DNA from: Isoperla grammatica
Taxonomy: Eukaryota > Arthropoda > Insecta > Plecoptera > Perlodidae
Reading direction: 5' to 3'
Length of the DNA stretch: 64,000 nucleotides
NCBI GenBank assembly: GCA_945910005.1
Contig: OX246746.1
Coordinates: 36,731,826-36,795,825 of the forward strand
Shown here in pieces: positions 1-12,585 of this stretch. The notes below the pieces were generated by a model. It saw only the letters and a list, made by a program, of their open reading frames with translations. It made no database searches and was not told where the DNA came from. Numbering within the stretch: the first letter of the stretch is position 1; the number at the start of each line of letters is the position of its first letter. The translations under genes and the position numbers were made by a program.

Positions 1-1072
1 AATACTTGAATTGGTTAAGCCACTGTGTAATGTACAAAGAACCGCATTCTTTAGTAGGCCTACTAAGTTAGCAAATTGTTGTAAATAGTATATGTATAGC
101 GTTCAAAAGATATTGCTACGAAACAGGTTAATTTCGCAAAATGAAATAACCTAACAACAATTTGTCTTGGTTCTTGTTTTCCTTATTTTAAATACTCATT
201 TTCTATTGTTAAATAATTTTTATTTACCTAACAACGCAATTTTATTGCGGATCTGCATTTTGTTAATTTTATGTTTGGATGGTCAAGCCTATTGGCATAA
301 AATGCTGTAGTGTCGATTTGATAATAAATAAATAACTAAATAACAATACGAATAATAACAAACAAATATCACAATAGCCTATCTGTAACAATGTGGAGAT
401 TAAATGGCGAGAAAGGGATATATACAGATGTAGAAGAAGCTTTCAAGTGAACTAAAAATACTAATGTAACTATTATACCATTAATTATATCTACTAATGG
501 TACTATTCCGCGACAGTATTAATCAAAGTGACCTCCAACCGAACCTGTAATATATATTCAGAAAGCTATATAATATCGAACACTTGCGTACGTGTTACGT
601 ACGTACATTTTTAACTTACAGAAGAATTAATATTTCTAAACATTAAAAATCCTGCTGATGATTATACAACAACAGAATAAAAAGTGAATTAGTACTAGGT
701 TAGGTACTACAAATTGGCTACGGTCGTACATAATCTACCGTTGGTACTGAACGTACTCGCATACAGGTAGATTCGTGATTAATTTAGGTGTACGTCCTGT
801 TAAAGTAAACAGATGGAAGTGCTTGACATTTTTGTCCATACAACTACTTTACAACGGTCTGACTGAAGTTTCTGTACATTACGACAGTAAAATGACAAAA
901 ATGTTGGACTCAGTAAATTTAACTCAGGTACGATGTGGCTGAAGGCATTTCAACTTGGTCAATAAAATTAAGCTACGCTATTTCAAAAAGCAATTTCGCT
1001 GGTGCTGAGTAAACATAGCAATTACTCGAAATACAGAGGGGTAATTATAGAGCCGATGGGATGTTGCTGATA
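1..1072. other. AT-rich non-coding stretch
   Basis: I see no gene, RNA or recognisable mobile element here. The sequence is AT-rich with stops in all frames. The only local structure noticed is a short run of alternating GTACGT around 585-606. Confidence 0.6.
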
Positions 1073-1638
1073 GCTTCTCTTCTCCACAACACCGACACGA
1101 CTTATCTGGACCAGTCTTTGATCAGGAGCTCAGGATTATCAACTAGTTGAGCTATGGGAAGACGCTCCTGTGCTGAAAGCTTCTCTTCTCCACAACACCG
1201 ACACGACTTATCTGGACCAGTCTTTGATCAGGAGCTCAGGATTATCAACTAGTTGAGCTATGGGAAGACGCTCCTGTGCTGAAAGCTTCTCTTTTCCACA
1301 ACACCGACACGACTTATCTGGACCAGTCTTTGATCAGGAGCTCAGGATAATCAACTAGTTGAGCTATGGGAAGACGCTCCTGTGCTGAAAGCTTCTCTTC
1401 TCCACAACACCGACACGACTTATCTGGACCAGTCTTTGATCAGGAGCTCAGGATAATCAACTAGTTAAGCTATGGGAAGACGCTCCTGTGCTGAAAGCTT
1501 CTCTTCTCCACAACACCGACACGACTTATCTGGACCAGTCTTTGATCAGGAGCTCAGGATAATCAACTAGTTAAGCTATGGGAAGACGTTCATAGATTTT
1601 CTTCTCCACAACACCGACACGACTTATCTGGGTCAGTC
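1073..1638 (+). repeat. 106-bp tandem repeat, about 5 copies
   Basis: A 106-bp unit beginning GCTTCTCTTCTCCACAACAC starts at 1073 and recurs every 106 bp (next start 1179), almost without change. Copies differ by single bases such as GGATTATC versus GGATAATC and TTGAGC versus TTAAGC. The last copy is truncated and diverged near 1580-1638. A detached 36-bp piece of the same unit lies at 2504-2539. The high identity suggests recent unequal exchange. No coding potential is seen. Confidence 0.95.
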
Positions 1639-4367
1639 TGTTCCAAAGAAGAGGGCTTTTTAAATAATTTTTTTCCTTCTAGTATAGATTAGGTTATTTC
1701 CACATAGGCCTATCCCCTACCATTATGTCCAAAACAGATTTTTAGGTACAAGTTTATAACTAACCACGATCAGGCATTTCTGTAAAAGGGGTAGTCAGGT
1801 GAAAAACAAAAAACTACCATTTGTATATGTCCACCCTCAAATATGGAAAACATGACTAAAAGATACCATACTTAAAAGCAGGCGGTAAGAAAATTAAAGA
1901 AAACGCGATTTCTTGGCTTGTTGCTACCAAGTAGCACCGAGCAACTTTCTGATGGTAATTCCCATTCAAAAAAATGTTGCCTAGAGATAGTAAAACCATC
2001 GCTAAAATAGGGCATTTATCAAAAATCGATCAGGAGGTTTAATGTGCATCGTTTCTTTACCGATAACATGCTTCTTAGTACGAACGTGTACTTCTACAAA
2101 ATGCCCAGCAATTAATTTTTTTTTTTACTTAATGTGTAGAAAAGCTGCTATCTGTTTTGAACGGCACTGTCCGCAGTCGCCGAGTGTTGTGGCTGGACTC
2201 GTATAACACAATGAGTGCTCTGTCTATCAGGAAGGCGCTAGCAAGCTCAGAACCGATACAGCTGTATTACGCTTTAGAAGAAAATGCAGCAGAGGTGGCG
2301 AAGTGAATCTAGTAGAATAGCTAAACGTTCACTATTTTTTTTTCTTGCATTGAAGCAACCTATATCAATTTTATTTTACACATAATTGAATTTCATGCAC
2401 CTATGACTCATTGGTAATTTTTTAGTTTTTCACTTGACTACCCCTTTAATAAAATTGTACTTGTTATATAAAATAAAGCATTTATACTTTTTTTTAAACT
2501 ACACCAGTCTTTGATCAGGAGCTCAGGGTAATCAACTAGCAATTCCAAGCGTTCGCAGCCTTATTTTACCATCCATACAAACATTATGAATGTGTGTCAA
2601 TATATTTTACTATAGAGTCAGTAAATAAAACGCATAGTTGCCCTAATACACTCAACGTTATAGGAACATCTTGATAATATTTTCTAAGTCCCTCATCATT
2701 CGGTCATTCCGATAATGGTTGTTAGATTCTCACCCGTTTCGAGCTATTTGTGTATAACACTATATTCAGAGGAAGAGCCTGACAAGATGAAGGGTAGTTT
2801 CTCAAATCACAAACAAGAATCGCTTTGGTGAGAGTGTGATGTGATCTCTCAGCAGCACTGGCCAGTTGGCCTTATGCAACCCCCTAGCCTAGATTACTTC
2901 TTGTGGGGATGCCAAGTTGCCAAGACAAAGGTCACCTCCAACCCCAAAGCACTAACAGACCTTTGATTCTCGACTCCAGTAGACTTCAGAGACACTCAGC
3001 ATAACAGACAAGCACATGCATCAAATGGGTTGAAAACACTAAACAGTAGATAAAAGTATACTTAGATTATACTATGCCACGATCATATTATATATTACTT
3101 ATCATCATTTGAGACGATGTTAAACGAGTGGATGAGTGGGGGACGTAACCTTTAAAAACATTATATTCATACATTGCATTCATACAGAAACCAAAGATAA
3201 CGCAGTAACCATTCTTTGGCCAACCGAAAGCAATTTTGATTTTGTTTGGTTTATTTTTTTGCACTTAGGCTATATGTTTAATGTGTTTTATTTGTCCTTT
3301 TTTTTCTCTGGTTCGTTTCCGCTTTTGTTCTTTACTGTGAGTTGTGTATTATTTATTCCGTATTTATTAGATACTTTACCAAGTGTCATGTTTGTTTTTT
3401 CAACAGCGAGACCCAACTGGTCACATTAGATGGATGGCGTCTTATGCCAGCGCTACTTATTATTGATACTTATATAACATAAAACTAGTAAGTATCAATC
3501 AATCTATAACTATAAAATTATATATAATAATATGGTAATATGATAATAAAATATATATGATAAATGATAATATAAGTATATATACTCTATTTTCAAAGGA
3601 AGAGAACAGCTGTACAAAACTTACCCATATAAGTTAAAACCAACCCTTTTCTTTTCAGTTTCGTGAATCCCAACTGTGGATAATAACTGTTTTTGGACCA
3701 AAAATCATAATCGAGTGAAAAATAATTTATTTCTGACTCTCTTATAGAACATGTATTGAATTAATTTACTGTGTAATGAAAACCAGCATACCAAGGTGCA
3801 ATTATAAGTGTAACACAACCCCTTATGATAAAGTGGCGGCATTTTCTCCACACCTCCACGTTATTATTCCATCATATCTCTAAGCTAAAACTGTATAATT
3901 TTCTCATAATTTGCCGCTTTACATTCCATTATTTTATTTCAGGCTTGTTAACTGTAATAATTAGATTGCAACAGGAGGCAGCTCCGACCTCTCCCCCCCC
4001 CCTACCACCCCTCCTCTTCTCCCACCCCCTCCTATCCCTCGTGTAGCAAGGCTGGAACTTACGGTCTTACTGATAGATACAGAAAACGCAATGCTCGTTA
4101 CGCAAACTATTCTTGAATGACGTCACAATTATGTATCTAGTTCTTATCATGTATAGTTAATTACTTCTCCATCTTTAGACAACAGTAGTAATTTTACAAA
4201 ATAGTGACAAAAATAGTCTTCCAACTCGTCATCGGTAACAATATGAAAAACAAATGAATGATTCATGTATGTGTGTCTATCGTAGCGTTATCTACTAATG
4301 GAACATTCCACGCTTAAACAGGTTACATCTCACTCAAAGCAAACGTGTGTTCATTGCCATCAACTAT
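1639..4367. other. Non-coding stretch
   Basis: No supported gene. It contains poly-T runs and a C-rich patch near 3990-4040, plus the satellite fragment listed separately. A 97-codon frame at 3136-3429 is hydrophobic and low in complexity, and I take it as chance. Confidence 0.5.
2504..2539 (+). repeat. Detached fragment of the 106-bp repeat
   Basis: A 36-bp match to the middle of the 106-bp unit (CCAGTCTTTGATCAGGAGCT and on) stands alone about 870 bp beyond the array. It shows the repeat once extended further or was copied. Confidence 0.85.
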
Positions 4368-4670
4368 AATAATATTACATGAAAACAATAATGTTTAAAA
4401 AAACAACGCTTATATTTAAATGCACTAAAAGGTAAAAAATAAATTTTCGCCCAACAAATTTTTGCCTCACTCGGAAAATAAAAGCGTTGGGCGCTTTCCC
4501 TGCATAAACAGCAGAATACTGCAATCTATGTCAATACCGAAAGCGCCCAACGCTTTTATTTTCCGAGTGAGGCAAAAATTTGTTGGGCGAAAATTTATTT
4601 TTTACCTTTTAGTTCATTTAAATATAAGCGTTGTTTTTTAAAAAAAATATTTTTTTCATGTAATATTATT
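4368..4670. mobile_element. Palindromic foldback element (MITE-like)
   Basis: Two long arms form an inverted repeat. The outer ends read AATAATATTACATG and CATGTAATATTATT. The inner arms, about 4430-4500 and 4547-4617, are nearly perfect complements over some 70 bp. A spacer of about 45 bp lies at the centre. Whole length is about 303 bp with no coding capacity. This is the form of a palindromic MITE, and a transcript would form a long hairpin. TA pairs near both ends would suit a Tc1/mariner target site, but the exact boundary is not fixed. Confidence 0.8.
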
Positions 4671-4977
4671 TTATACTTTTTAGTCTTAAAGAATCTTGCA
4701 ATCGAATATATGCTCACTGGACGTGTCCGAATTTAGAAGACTGCATACTTGGGTACTTGTACTTGTTAACTTCACTCGCAAACTAGCGTGCTCGCATTGC
4801 AAACTTGAATTTCGGACAGTTCCGTTCATGCACGATCCAGCGATCGGCAAACAATGACATTCTTTCTGCATAGAAACATATCCGATGCTTTCGTCACCGA
4901 TATTTGAGTCCCGAACAACCAGCGGTAATTCTGATGCCTGCATGTGGTTGGGCCATCCTCACTAGCTGTGACTAATT

Positions 4978-5583
4978 TCCCATATAAAGCTAATTGTTTA
5001 ATTAATTAGTTATGGTAGATTAATTAATTAATAAGTGAATCTGATAATTGTAACATAATTATATCGTCATTTAGAAAATACGTCGACTGTGTGAAAATTT
5101 TCAGCTCGATCGGACGTTCGAAAGTGGGTGAAATATCGATTCCCATATAAAACATCAATTAATTAATTATGATAAAGTAATTAATTATTTAGTAAATATG
5201 ACAATTGATTCGTGTATTGTCATTACAAATACGACTGTGTGAAAACTTTCAACTCGATTCAACGTTGGAAAGAGGGTGAACCATCGATTTCCATATAAAA
5301 CATTAATTAATTATTTATGATTAATTAATTGACTATTAAGTAAATATGACAATTGATGCGTATATTGTCATAACGAATACGTCTGTGTGAAAATTTTCAA
5401 CTCGATTCAACGTTGGAAAGTGGGTGAACCATCGATTTCCATATAAAACATTAATTAATTAATTATGATGAATTTATTGACTATTTTGTAAATATGACAA
5501 GTGATGCGTGTATTGTCATTAAAAATACGTCCGTGTGAAAACTTTCAGCTCGATCGGACATTTAGTAAGTGAAATATCGATTA
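4978..5583 (+). repeat. About 150-163-bp satellite, 4 diverged copies
   Basis: Four consecutive units start with TTCCCATATAAA or a close variant near 4978, 5141, 5289 and 5438. Each contains an AT-rich TTAATTAATTA segment, a GTGTGAAAA phrase and a TTCARCTCGAT phrase followed by GGAAAG. The array ends in a CAGACAGACAGACA microsatellite at about 5595-5615. Similar phrases followed by CAGA repeats occur in many invertebrate interspersed repeats, so this may be the tandemly expanded end of a mobile element. Confidence 0.85.
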
Positions 5584-5799
5584 TAAGATTCCGTCTAGAC
5601 AGACAGACAGACAAACACATACAGCTAATATAAGCGTAGTAAAAAGAAGGGGGAACCTAATTCAAACGGCCGTAGCCTAACAAGCTAAGACAAAAATTTT
5701 TTGTAACGAGTCTTCAAATTTTAAATTATAATTACATATTGTCGATTTTTAGAATAATCCTTCCCAGAATAGTTTGCCCTTGACTTCCCTTTCCACTTG

Positions 5800-7376
5800 T
5801 ACATGTGTGGTGTGGGTGAGTTACGAAGAGTACATGTGTGGTGTGGGTGAGTTACGAAGAGTACATGTGTGGTGTGGGTGAGTTATGAAGAGTACATGTG
5901 TGGTGTGGGTGAGTTACGAAGAGTACATGTGTGGTGTGGGTGAGTTACGAAGAGTACATGACTGTGTGGTGTGGGTGAGTTACGAAGAGTATATGTGTGG
6001 TGTGGGTGAGTTACGAAGAGTACATGTGTGGTGTGGGTGAGTTACGAAGAGTACATGTGTGGTGTGGGTGAGTTACGAAGAGTACATGTGTGGTGTGGGT
6101 GAGTTACGAAGAGCACATGTGTGGTGTGGGTGAGTTACGAAGAGTACATGACTGTGTGGTGTGGGTGAGTTACGAAGAGTACATGTGTGGTGTGGGTGAG
6201 TTACGAAGAGTACATGTGTGGTGTGGGTGAGTTACGAAGAGTACATGTGTGGTGTGGGTGAGTTACGAAGAGTACATGTGTGGTGTGGGTGAGTTACGAA
6301 GAGTACATGTGTGGTGTGGGTGAGTTACGAAGAGTACATGTGTGGTGTGGGTGAGTTATGAATAGTATATGTGTGGTGTGGGTGAGTTACGAAGAGTACA
6401 TGTGTGGTGTGGGTGAGTTACGAAGTGTACATGTGTGGTGTGGGTGAGTTACGAAGAGTACATGTGTGGTGTGGGTGAGTTATGAATAGTATATGTGTGG
6501 TGTGGGTGAGTTACGAAGTGTACATGTGTGGTGTGGGTGAGTTACGAAGAGTATATGTGTGGTGTGGGTGAGTTACGAAGAGTACATGTGTGGTGTGGGT
6601 GAGTTACGAAGAGTACATGTGTGGTGTGGGTGAGTTACGAAGAGTACATGTGTGGTGTGGGTGAGTTATGAATAGTATATGTGTGGTGTGGGTGAGTTAC
6701 GAAGAGTACATGTGTGGTGTGGGTGAGTTACGAAGAGTATATGTGTGGTGTGGGTGAGTTACGAAGAGTACATGTGTGGTGTGGGTGAGTTACGAAGTGT
6801 ACATGTGTGGTGTGGGTGAGTTACGAAGAGTACATGTGTGGTGTGGGTGAGTTATGAAGAGTATATGTGTGGTGTGGGTGAGTTACGAAGTGTACATGTG
6901 TGGTGTGGGTGAGTTACGAAGTGTACATGTGTGGTGTGGGTGAGTTACGAAGAGTACATGTGTGGTGTGGGTGAGTTATGAAGAGTATATGTGTGGTGTG
7001 GGTGAGTTACGAAGAGTATATGTGTGGTGTGGGTGAGTTATGAAGAGTACATGTGTGGTGTGGGTGAGTTATGAAGAGTATATGTGTGGTGTGGGTGAGT
7101 TATGAAGAGTATATGTGTGGTGTGAGTGAGTAACGAAGAGTACATGTGTGGTGTGGGTGAGTTACGAAGAGTATATGTGTGGTGTGGGTGAGTTACGAAG
7201 AGTACATGTGTGGTGTTGGTGAGTTACGAAGAGTATATGTGTGGTGTGGGTGAGTTACGAAGAGTATATGTGTGGTGTGGGTGAGTTACGAAGAGTACAT
7301 GTGTGGTGTGGGTGAGTTACGAAGAGTATATGTGTGGTGTGGGTGAGTTACGAAGAGTATGTGTGGTGTGGTAAGT
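5800..7376 (+). repeat. 31-bp minisatellite, about 50 copies
   Basis: The unit TACATGTGTGGTGTGGGTGA plus GTTACGAAGAG (31 bp) is repeated about 50 times. Variant sites are ACATG/ATATG, GAAGAG/GAAGTG/GAATAG and TTACG/TTATG. The first third is nearly uniform apart from a 4-base ACTG insertion seen twice, about 190 bp apart, which suggests duplication of a multi-unit block. The remaining two thirds mix variant types. No coding frame is maintained. Confidence 0.97.
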
Positions 7377-7387
7377 TATGAAGAGTT

Positions 7388-7807
7388 AGTCAACGGTTTA
7401 GCCGCGGTCGCTTAGCCGGTTCCCATACGAACACCAAAGTTAAGCAACCTCGGGCTAGGTCAGGAGGTGGATGGGTGACCACTCACCTCTGAAACACTAG
7501 TTACCGTTGGTTAGAGCAGATTGGAGGGTTCGAAAGCTTGTGTAACAGCTTCGTTCTTCTCGTCAACTGCTCGGCAGTCCAGGTTAGTGGAGGAACCTGT
7601 ATGACTGGTCAAAGTTACACCGTCCTTTCGGATGGGACGTAAAGCCGATGGTCCCCTTGGTAATTTTCGACAGGAGTAGGCTACGTGCAGGTACTAGGCT
7701 TCCCCTCCTCCGTTCCTCATTATCATTCATCAATCATCACTCATCAAGCTAAAGAGGGCATTGTGCCCTACACTGGCCTTAAATACAATAAAATAAAAAT
7801 AAATAAA
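7388..7807 (+). mobile_element. 5S rRNA-derived SINE with 11-bp target duplication
   Basis: The head (about 7395-7510) resembles 5S rRNA, including the internal control region pattern: AAAGTTAAGCAACCTCGGGC, then GGTGGATGGGTGACC. An unrelated body follows, then an A-rich tail of AATAAA-like repeats to 7807. The element is flanked by a perfect direct repeat, TATGAAGAGTT, at 7377-7387 and 7808-7818, which marks target-primed insertion into the last unit of the 31-bp array. 5S-derived SINEs transcribed by RNA polymerase III are known (SINE3 class). I infer that class from the head; the body was not recognised. Confidence 0.88.
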
Positions 7808-7818
7808 TATGAAGAGTT

Positions 7819-8768
7819 TACCACCTTCAAATAATCGCCAAAGAAAAATTATTTGAAACCCAATTAAGCTACTTAAGTTTTTTTGAGTGGTAACTGATTT
7901 ATTTCAAAACTGCGAAAATCAAAATTAAACTGATTTAATTTATTTTTATCGCAATTTTGCTTTCTTTGTGCCATAAAATAAATTCTAATCTATTATCTAC
8001 AGCTGATTTCCAAAACATGAATGTTTATATTCACTTCGAGTTTTCCTCCAAATACCATGAGCTACATTGAAGGTGACACGGATGACACCAATAGGAGAAG
8101 GTGACGACACATGTGAAGCAAGTTCTCACATCTCCTGAATATCACGAAATACTGAACCTATTTATGAAAAGAACGCAACTAAAGTATTGTTGTCTACACA
8201 TTCTCTAAAAGGTAAAAGCTTACATTAGACGACGGCAGAGAAAGATGCATAAACACGGTTTCTAAATGTAATAAACAACACAACCAACCCTAAAAACAAA
8301 AACAAAGTCAAGACGAGGCAAGACAAGCCTATCTAGTCAAAGCTCTTATCTTGAAAGTGAAACAAGTCTCACTCGTTCATCCCCCCCCCCCCCCCCATAT
8401 TTCATGGGAGAGAAAGAGACGGAGATTGAGTTCTGTCGCCACGTGGTTACTACACAAACCATGTTCCATACCGAGCTGTAGACTGCGTGGGCCAACTATG
8501 TTGGATATTGAATCAGGAGAGGCGGTAATTACAAACCAAGTAATGAAATATAATATAAAATAATGAATGTGTTCTAGAACAGACGTTTCTGATGATTGTA
8601 ACGAACGCCTGAACTGTATTGGGTGTTGACAATCATAACGCGTTATGAGAGGTGAGCGTTTAGTTTATAACAAACGAACATTGGCTGGTTTAAATAGGCG
8701 TGAAATCCATTGTTTAGCATTACAATTATAGTTAATGAGTAATACAGTTAGGCTATATGTACTGTATG
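7819..8768. other. Non-coding stretch
   Basis: No supported gene. It contains a run of about 16 C at 8383-8398. A 70-codon frame across that run has no recognisable features. Confidence 0.5.
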
Positions 8769-8948
8769 GCACCCGGTTCTACCTCCCTATTGGTCGGTTG
8801 AGACGTCTTTGTCCTGCTCGGCAACTTGTATTCAAGAGCCGACACCAACAGCTTCTTGTACCCGGTACTACCTCCCTATTGGTCGGTTGAGACGTCTATA
8901 TCCTGCTCGGCCACTTGTATTCAAGAGCCGACACCAACACCTTCTTGT
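8769..8948 (+). repeat. 90-bp direct duplication
   Basis: Two 90-bp copies lie head to tail (about 8769-8858 and 8859-8948). Each contains ACCCGGT, ACCTCCCTATTGGTCGGTTG, and GTATTCAAGAGCCGACACCA. They differ at only a few bases. The copied unit contains ATTGG, the reverse of a CCAAT box, but no promoter can be shown. Confidence 0.9.
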
Positions 8949-10618
8949 CAACCTTTTGGTATCATGATTCCGGCCATCCCATATGATAGTAAATACAAGG
9001 CACAATCGCGTACCTCCGCCTACCCCGAGCCGTTCATGAATCCGTACCAATGTACCATGTCTTCGATATAATGGGAGAATTTAGTATTTCGAGCATATTT
9101 GACCCTTTCCAAGCCACTTACAGCTTCTAAGTTATATAGCAATCACTTTTTTTTCAAAAATGACACGATTTTCAAGATGCAATTAGAGAACGCATGACAG
9201 AGTTTGATTCGAGATCGGATTGGAAAACGTATCATCCACCGACCACCGTAATACGTTAGCGTATAAAGACTAGGAGAGCCAATACCAGCTGATGTGTAGT
9301 TATAAAACTGTCTGCTGTTGACGAGATGTCAAATATCACATGTAACCTCTTTCAGCTAGTGGAGGATTGATTAAGGCAAACACGTCATGCTGTGTCGTGT
9401 CTTGTCTTCAAACAAAAATATGAAAAGTGTGTTAGTAAATAATTAAGTAAAGAAGTAAGTAAGTAACTAAGTAAGTAAGTAGTCCTAAGTAAGTCAGTAA
9501 GTAGGTAAAGTAAGTAAGCGTAGTAATTTTTCACCTGTTTTGTTGAAATTGAACTTTTGACTTTCCACATAGTGAAAATTATACATTTAGTGTGAATACA
9601 GACTATACAGAATATCTTTAATTCAAAAATAGGCCTACGCACTATACGCTTTTAATTCCACCCTTCACGTTGAAATAGTAGGCCCAATTGAAACGAACTG
9701 GCAGCACAGAAGTTGTTCCTAGAGACGATAACATAAATAACATCGTAATCAATAATATCGTTTCTCCCGCCTTACCCCTGGAAATTAAACATTTTCAACT
9801 AATTGTATGACTTGTGAACACTTATTTTACGACTTGTGACCTGCTAATAACAGTAACCGATATCCGCCCACCCCTAAGATAGACTCGAATTATTTTTATT
9901 AAAAGAAAAAAGCAGCGGCGGTTTTGGGTAGGAAGTGCCAGCATGATTTTTCGGAATGGCAAATTTGTGATACAGAGACAGACCCTCAGTAACGCTGGCA
10001 GGTTCAGATATGCGCGTTTACCCCTTTTTAGGGGATTTTACACTAAATACGGAATTTTCTTTCAAGTGCTGTAAAATGTATATTTTCAAGCGAAATACAA
10101 ACTTTTTATTTGCACCTATATAGGAGACAATTAGGAGTAACTTTTCCCCAATCGAAAACTTTACTACCACCTTTTCAAAGAGATGAACAAATAAAATATC
10201 GAAAAAAACGGCATTGGAAAATAATGTACTTGTTTGTAAGTCGCCATATAGTTTCTGAACGAAATAGGTTAAGAACTAACACTTGGTAGATAGCTGCAGT
10301 CTTTATCGTAGAAATGAGGGGGCTTAGAATCAGCTGAAACCAACAATTCCTTTCATAAATATCTAAACCAGAGACACACACCACCTCTTACTGGGCAGTA
10401 CCGGTGCACAAGTGAGGCCCGTTGACATGCATTCAAGTGTTAGTTTCAGAGTAAACCTAGAAGCTCTAACGGGTAACTTTAGTCTCCGGATTGCAGCTTT
10501 TAACTTTCCATCCAAACGGGTTTCTCACTTACAACTGTTATTTTAATATTATTGCTCTTCAATTTTGTATTCTCTGTAAGAGAATTATTATTAATATTTG
10601 TTATTACTTTTTTAATTA
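8949..10618. other. Non-coding stretch
   Basis: No supported gene. It includes a degenerate AAGT microsatellite at about 9440-9525, which creates a spurious minus-strand frame. Confidence 0.5.
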
Positions 10619-10683
10619 TTATCATTATTATAATAATTATTACTATCATTATTATTACTATTACTATTACTATTACTATTATC

Positions 10684-10750
<67 letters not shown>

Positions 10751-10792
10751 GTTGTTGTTGTTGTTGTTATTGTTATTATTATTGTAATTGTT
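10619..10792 (+). repeat. ATT/GTT trinucleotide microsatellite
   Basis: An AT-rich lead-in of ATT, ATC and ACT triplets is followed by about 23 perfect ATT units near 10690-10750. A GTT block and mixed ATT/GTT triplets follow to about 10792. Poly-Tyr, poly-Leu and poly-Ile frames arise on both strands and have no meaning. Confidence 0.95.
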
Positions 10793-11725
10793 GTCATGGT
10801 TTCAATGTTTTTTTTTTGTTTATGAAGGCACAGATTTGTTATCTGTGATGAAAGTGTATGGAATATCTTGTTAAGATTCCTAATTTTTCAAGGATCTTCT
10901 TTCAGAATGCATCACTGTTATAATGAGACTTGGAGCGGAAATGATGCCTTAAGGCTGTCTCAGCGACATCATAAGAGAGATTATCCATCCCTTGACTTGC
11001 AAATCTTGAGCCGCCTGTTCCAGTCTCCAATGTCATAATTATACCAAGATTCCTTCAGCCGCGCCCGCTATCAGTACTGATCTGATTCATTTGTCTTTTG
11101 TGCGTGTCTAACGTTAATTGCGTCCCCAAAGATTCCAGACTTTGAAATAGTTGCACCCTTCAAAGGACTTTTCATACCGCCACTGTGAATAGAGAACAGA
11201 TACGCTTCCCAGAAACTCGCCCTGCCAGGCTGGCGAGGAAATCTCAAAACTTTTAACTCCTTCGCAAGAATATTGTGTTCACTTTCGAGCGGTCGCCGTT
11301 TTCAAATATCCCGTACAACGATAGATTATATAGCCTGTCAAAAAGTTGTCGACTTGCGGGGTGAAGTATTGAAGTCGTCCAATACGGCTCTCGTTCTCGT
11401 GCGCTTTTTAGGTACGATCAAGTTTTGCCAACAGAGGAACACATAAATCGTAGTGGATGTACTTATCGTAAGATTTTCAATGACATTCGCATGCAAATGG
11501 CAAGCAAATTACAATCTGTAGCGAGTCCGCTTGGTCCATGCAGCACTTAGAACCTGAGTAACGACGCACCGTCACCGTCATAATCTTGGCTACCAAATCA
11601 CGTCTTACTACTTCATTCTGCACCGCCACTGAAATTATTCCTTCTCGTCAGAACCCGTCGACCAGCGGAAGAGAAATGTACGTTGAATTGATGATTATGC
11701 CAATGACTCCTCTCCTAATATTTGT
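10793..11725. other. Non-coding stretch
   Basis: No supported gene, RNA or mobile element. Base composition is less AT-rich than the surroundings, but no long frame with protein-like features was seen. Confidence 0.5.
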
Positions 11726-11990
11726 TCACGTTTACCCGATAAGTTGATGAAAGTTGTTGACGTTCTACTTGATAAGTTGATGTACGTTCTTGACGTTCAA
11801 TATTATCATTTTGTCAGTGACATTTACCTGATACGTTGATGAAAGTTGTTGACGTTCAATTAAATAAAATTTTCTTTCGACATTTACCCGATAAGTTGAC
11901 GAAAGTTGTTGAAGTTTAATTACGTAGTTTTCTTCTGACATTAAACCGATAAGTTTATGGAAATTTTGGACGTTGAATCTAACATTTTCT
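11726..11990 (+). repeat. Degenerate tandem repeat of about 50-60 bp, 5 copies
   Basis: The phrase TTTACCCGATAAGTTGATGA followed by AAGTTGTTGACGTTCAAT recurs near 11731, 11772, 11822, 11882 and 11940 with increasing divergence. Spacing varies from about 42 to 60 bp. This is an old array with no coding role seen. Confidence 0.8.
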
Positions 11991-12387
11991 TTTCACGTTA
12001 AAATTCATATAGGTACGACAAATATTTGTAGATGAAGATTATTATATAAATATAACCTAAAATATCTACTTTCCACGGGCGGTTTGGCCGTGAACATACG
12101 AACCCTGCATGTTAGTGGATACTATCTATGCATTTTCATTCAGGGGCACGTTTTATCTAAAAAGTAAGATACGAAATTAGAAACGGCATTGACTAACATC
12201 GACCGTTAATCGCGCCACTATTTTAGCAACCCGTGAAGAATATTCTATACAGTCTACAGTAAAAACAAATCCGACAAAATGCGCTAAATTTGTGGAGCTA
12301 TACATTCGGAATTAAACACGACCACGGCTCAGTTCCAATTCGTTTAATTATAAAACATATCAATGTTTATAGTTGGATGGATTATGT

Positions 12388-12572
12388 GATGATGATATTT
12401 GGGGTTTTACGGCCCATATTTTTGCAACGAGGCTAATCGAGACGATGAATGGGTGATTATGAGGATGAAAAAACGCCACAAGACATCCGTGCCCAAGCCA
12501 GGATTCGAACCTGGAACGCAGAGACCGCGGTTTACTAGACCAACGCCTAATTGACCTCGGCCAACTGCGCCG
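12388..12572 (-). mobile_element. tRNA-derived SINE with 13-bp target duplication
   Basis: Read on the minus strand, the element begins with a tRNA-like head. It carries a B-box match (GGTTCGAATCC, plus-strand 12511-12521) and an A-box-like stretch nearer 12572. The body runs into a tail shared with the element at 30512-30808. A perfect direct repeat, GGATGGATTATGT, flanks it at 12375-12387 and 12573-12585. At 185 bp with an RNA polymerase III promoter and target duplication, this is a complete short SINE. It is not a functional tRNA because the 3' half is not tRNA-like. Confidence 0.88.
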
Positions 12573-12585
12573 GGATGGATTATGT

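Noticed and set aside
10491..10848. Poly-Tyr/Leu/Ile frames
   Set aside because: Products of the ATT/GTT microsatellite.
12480..12572. Possible minus-strand tRNA gene
   Set aside because: The tRNA-like head continues into a SINE body bounded by a 13-bp target duplication, so it is a SINE.
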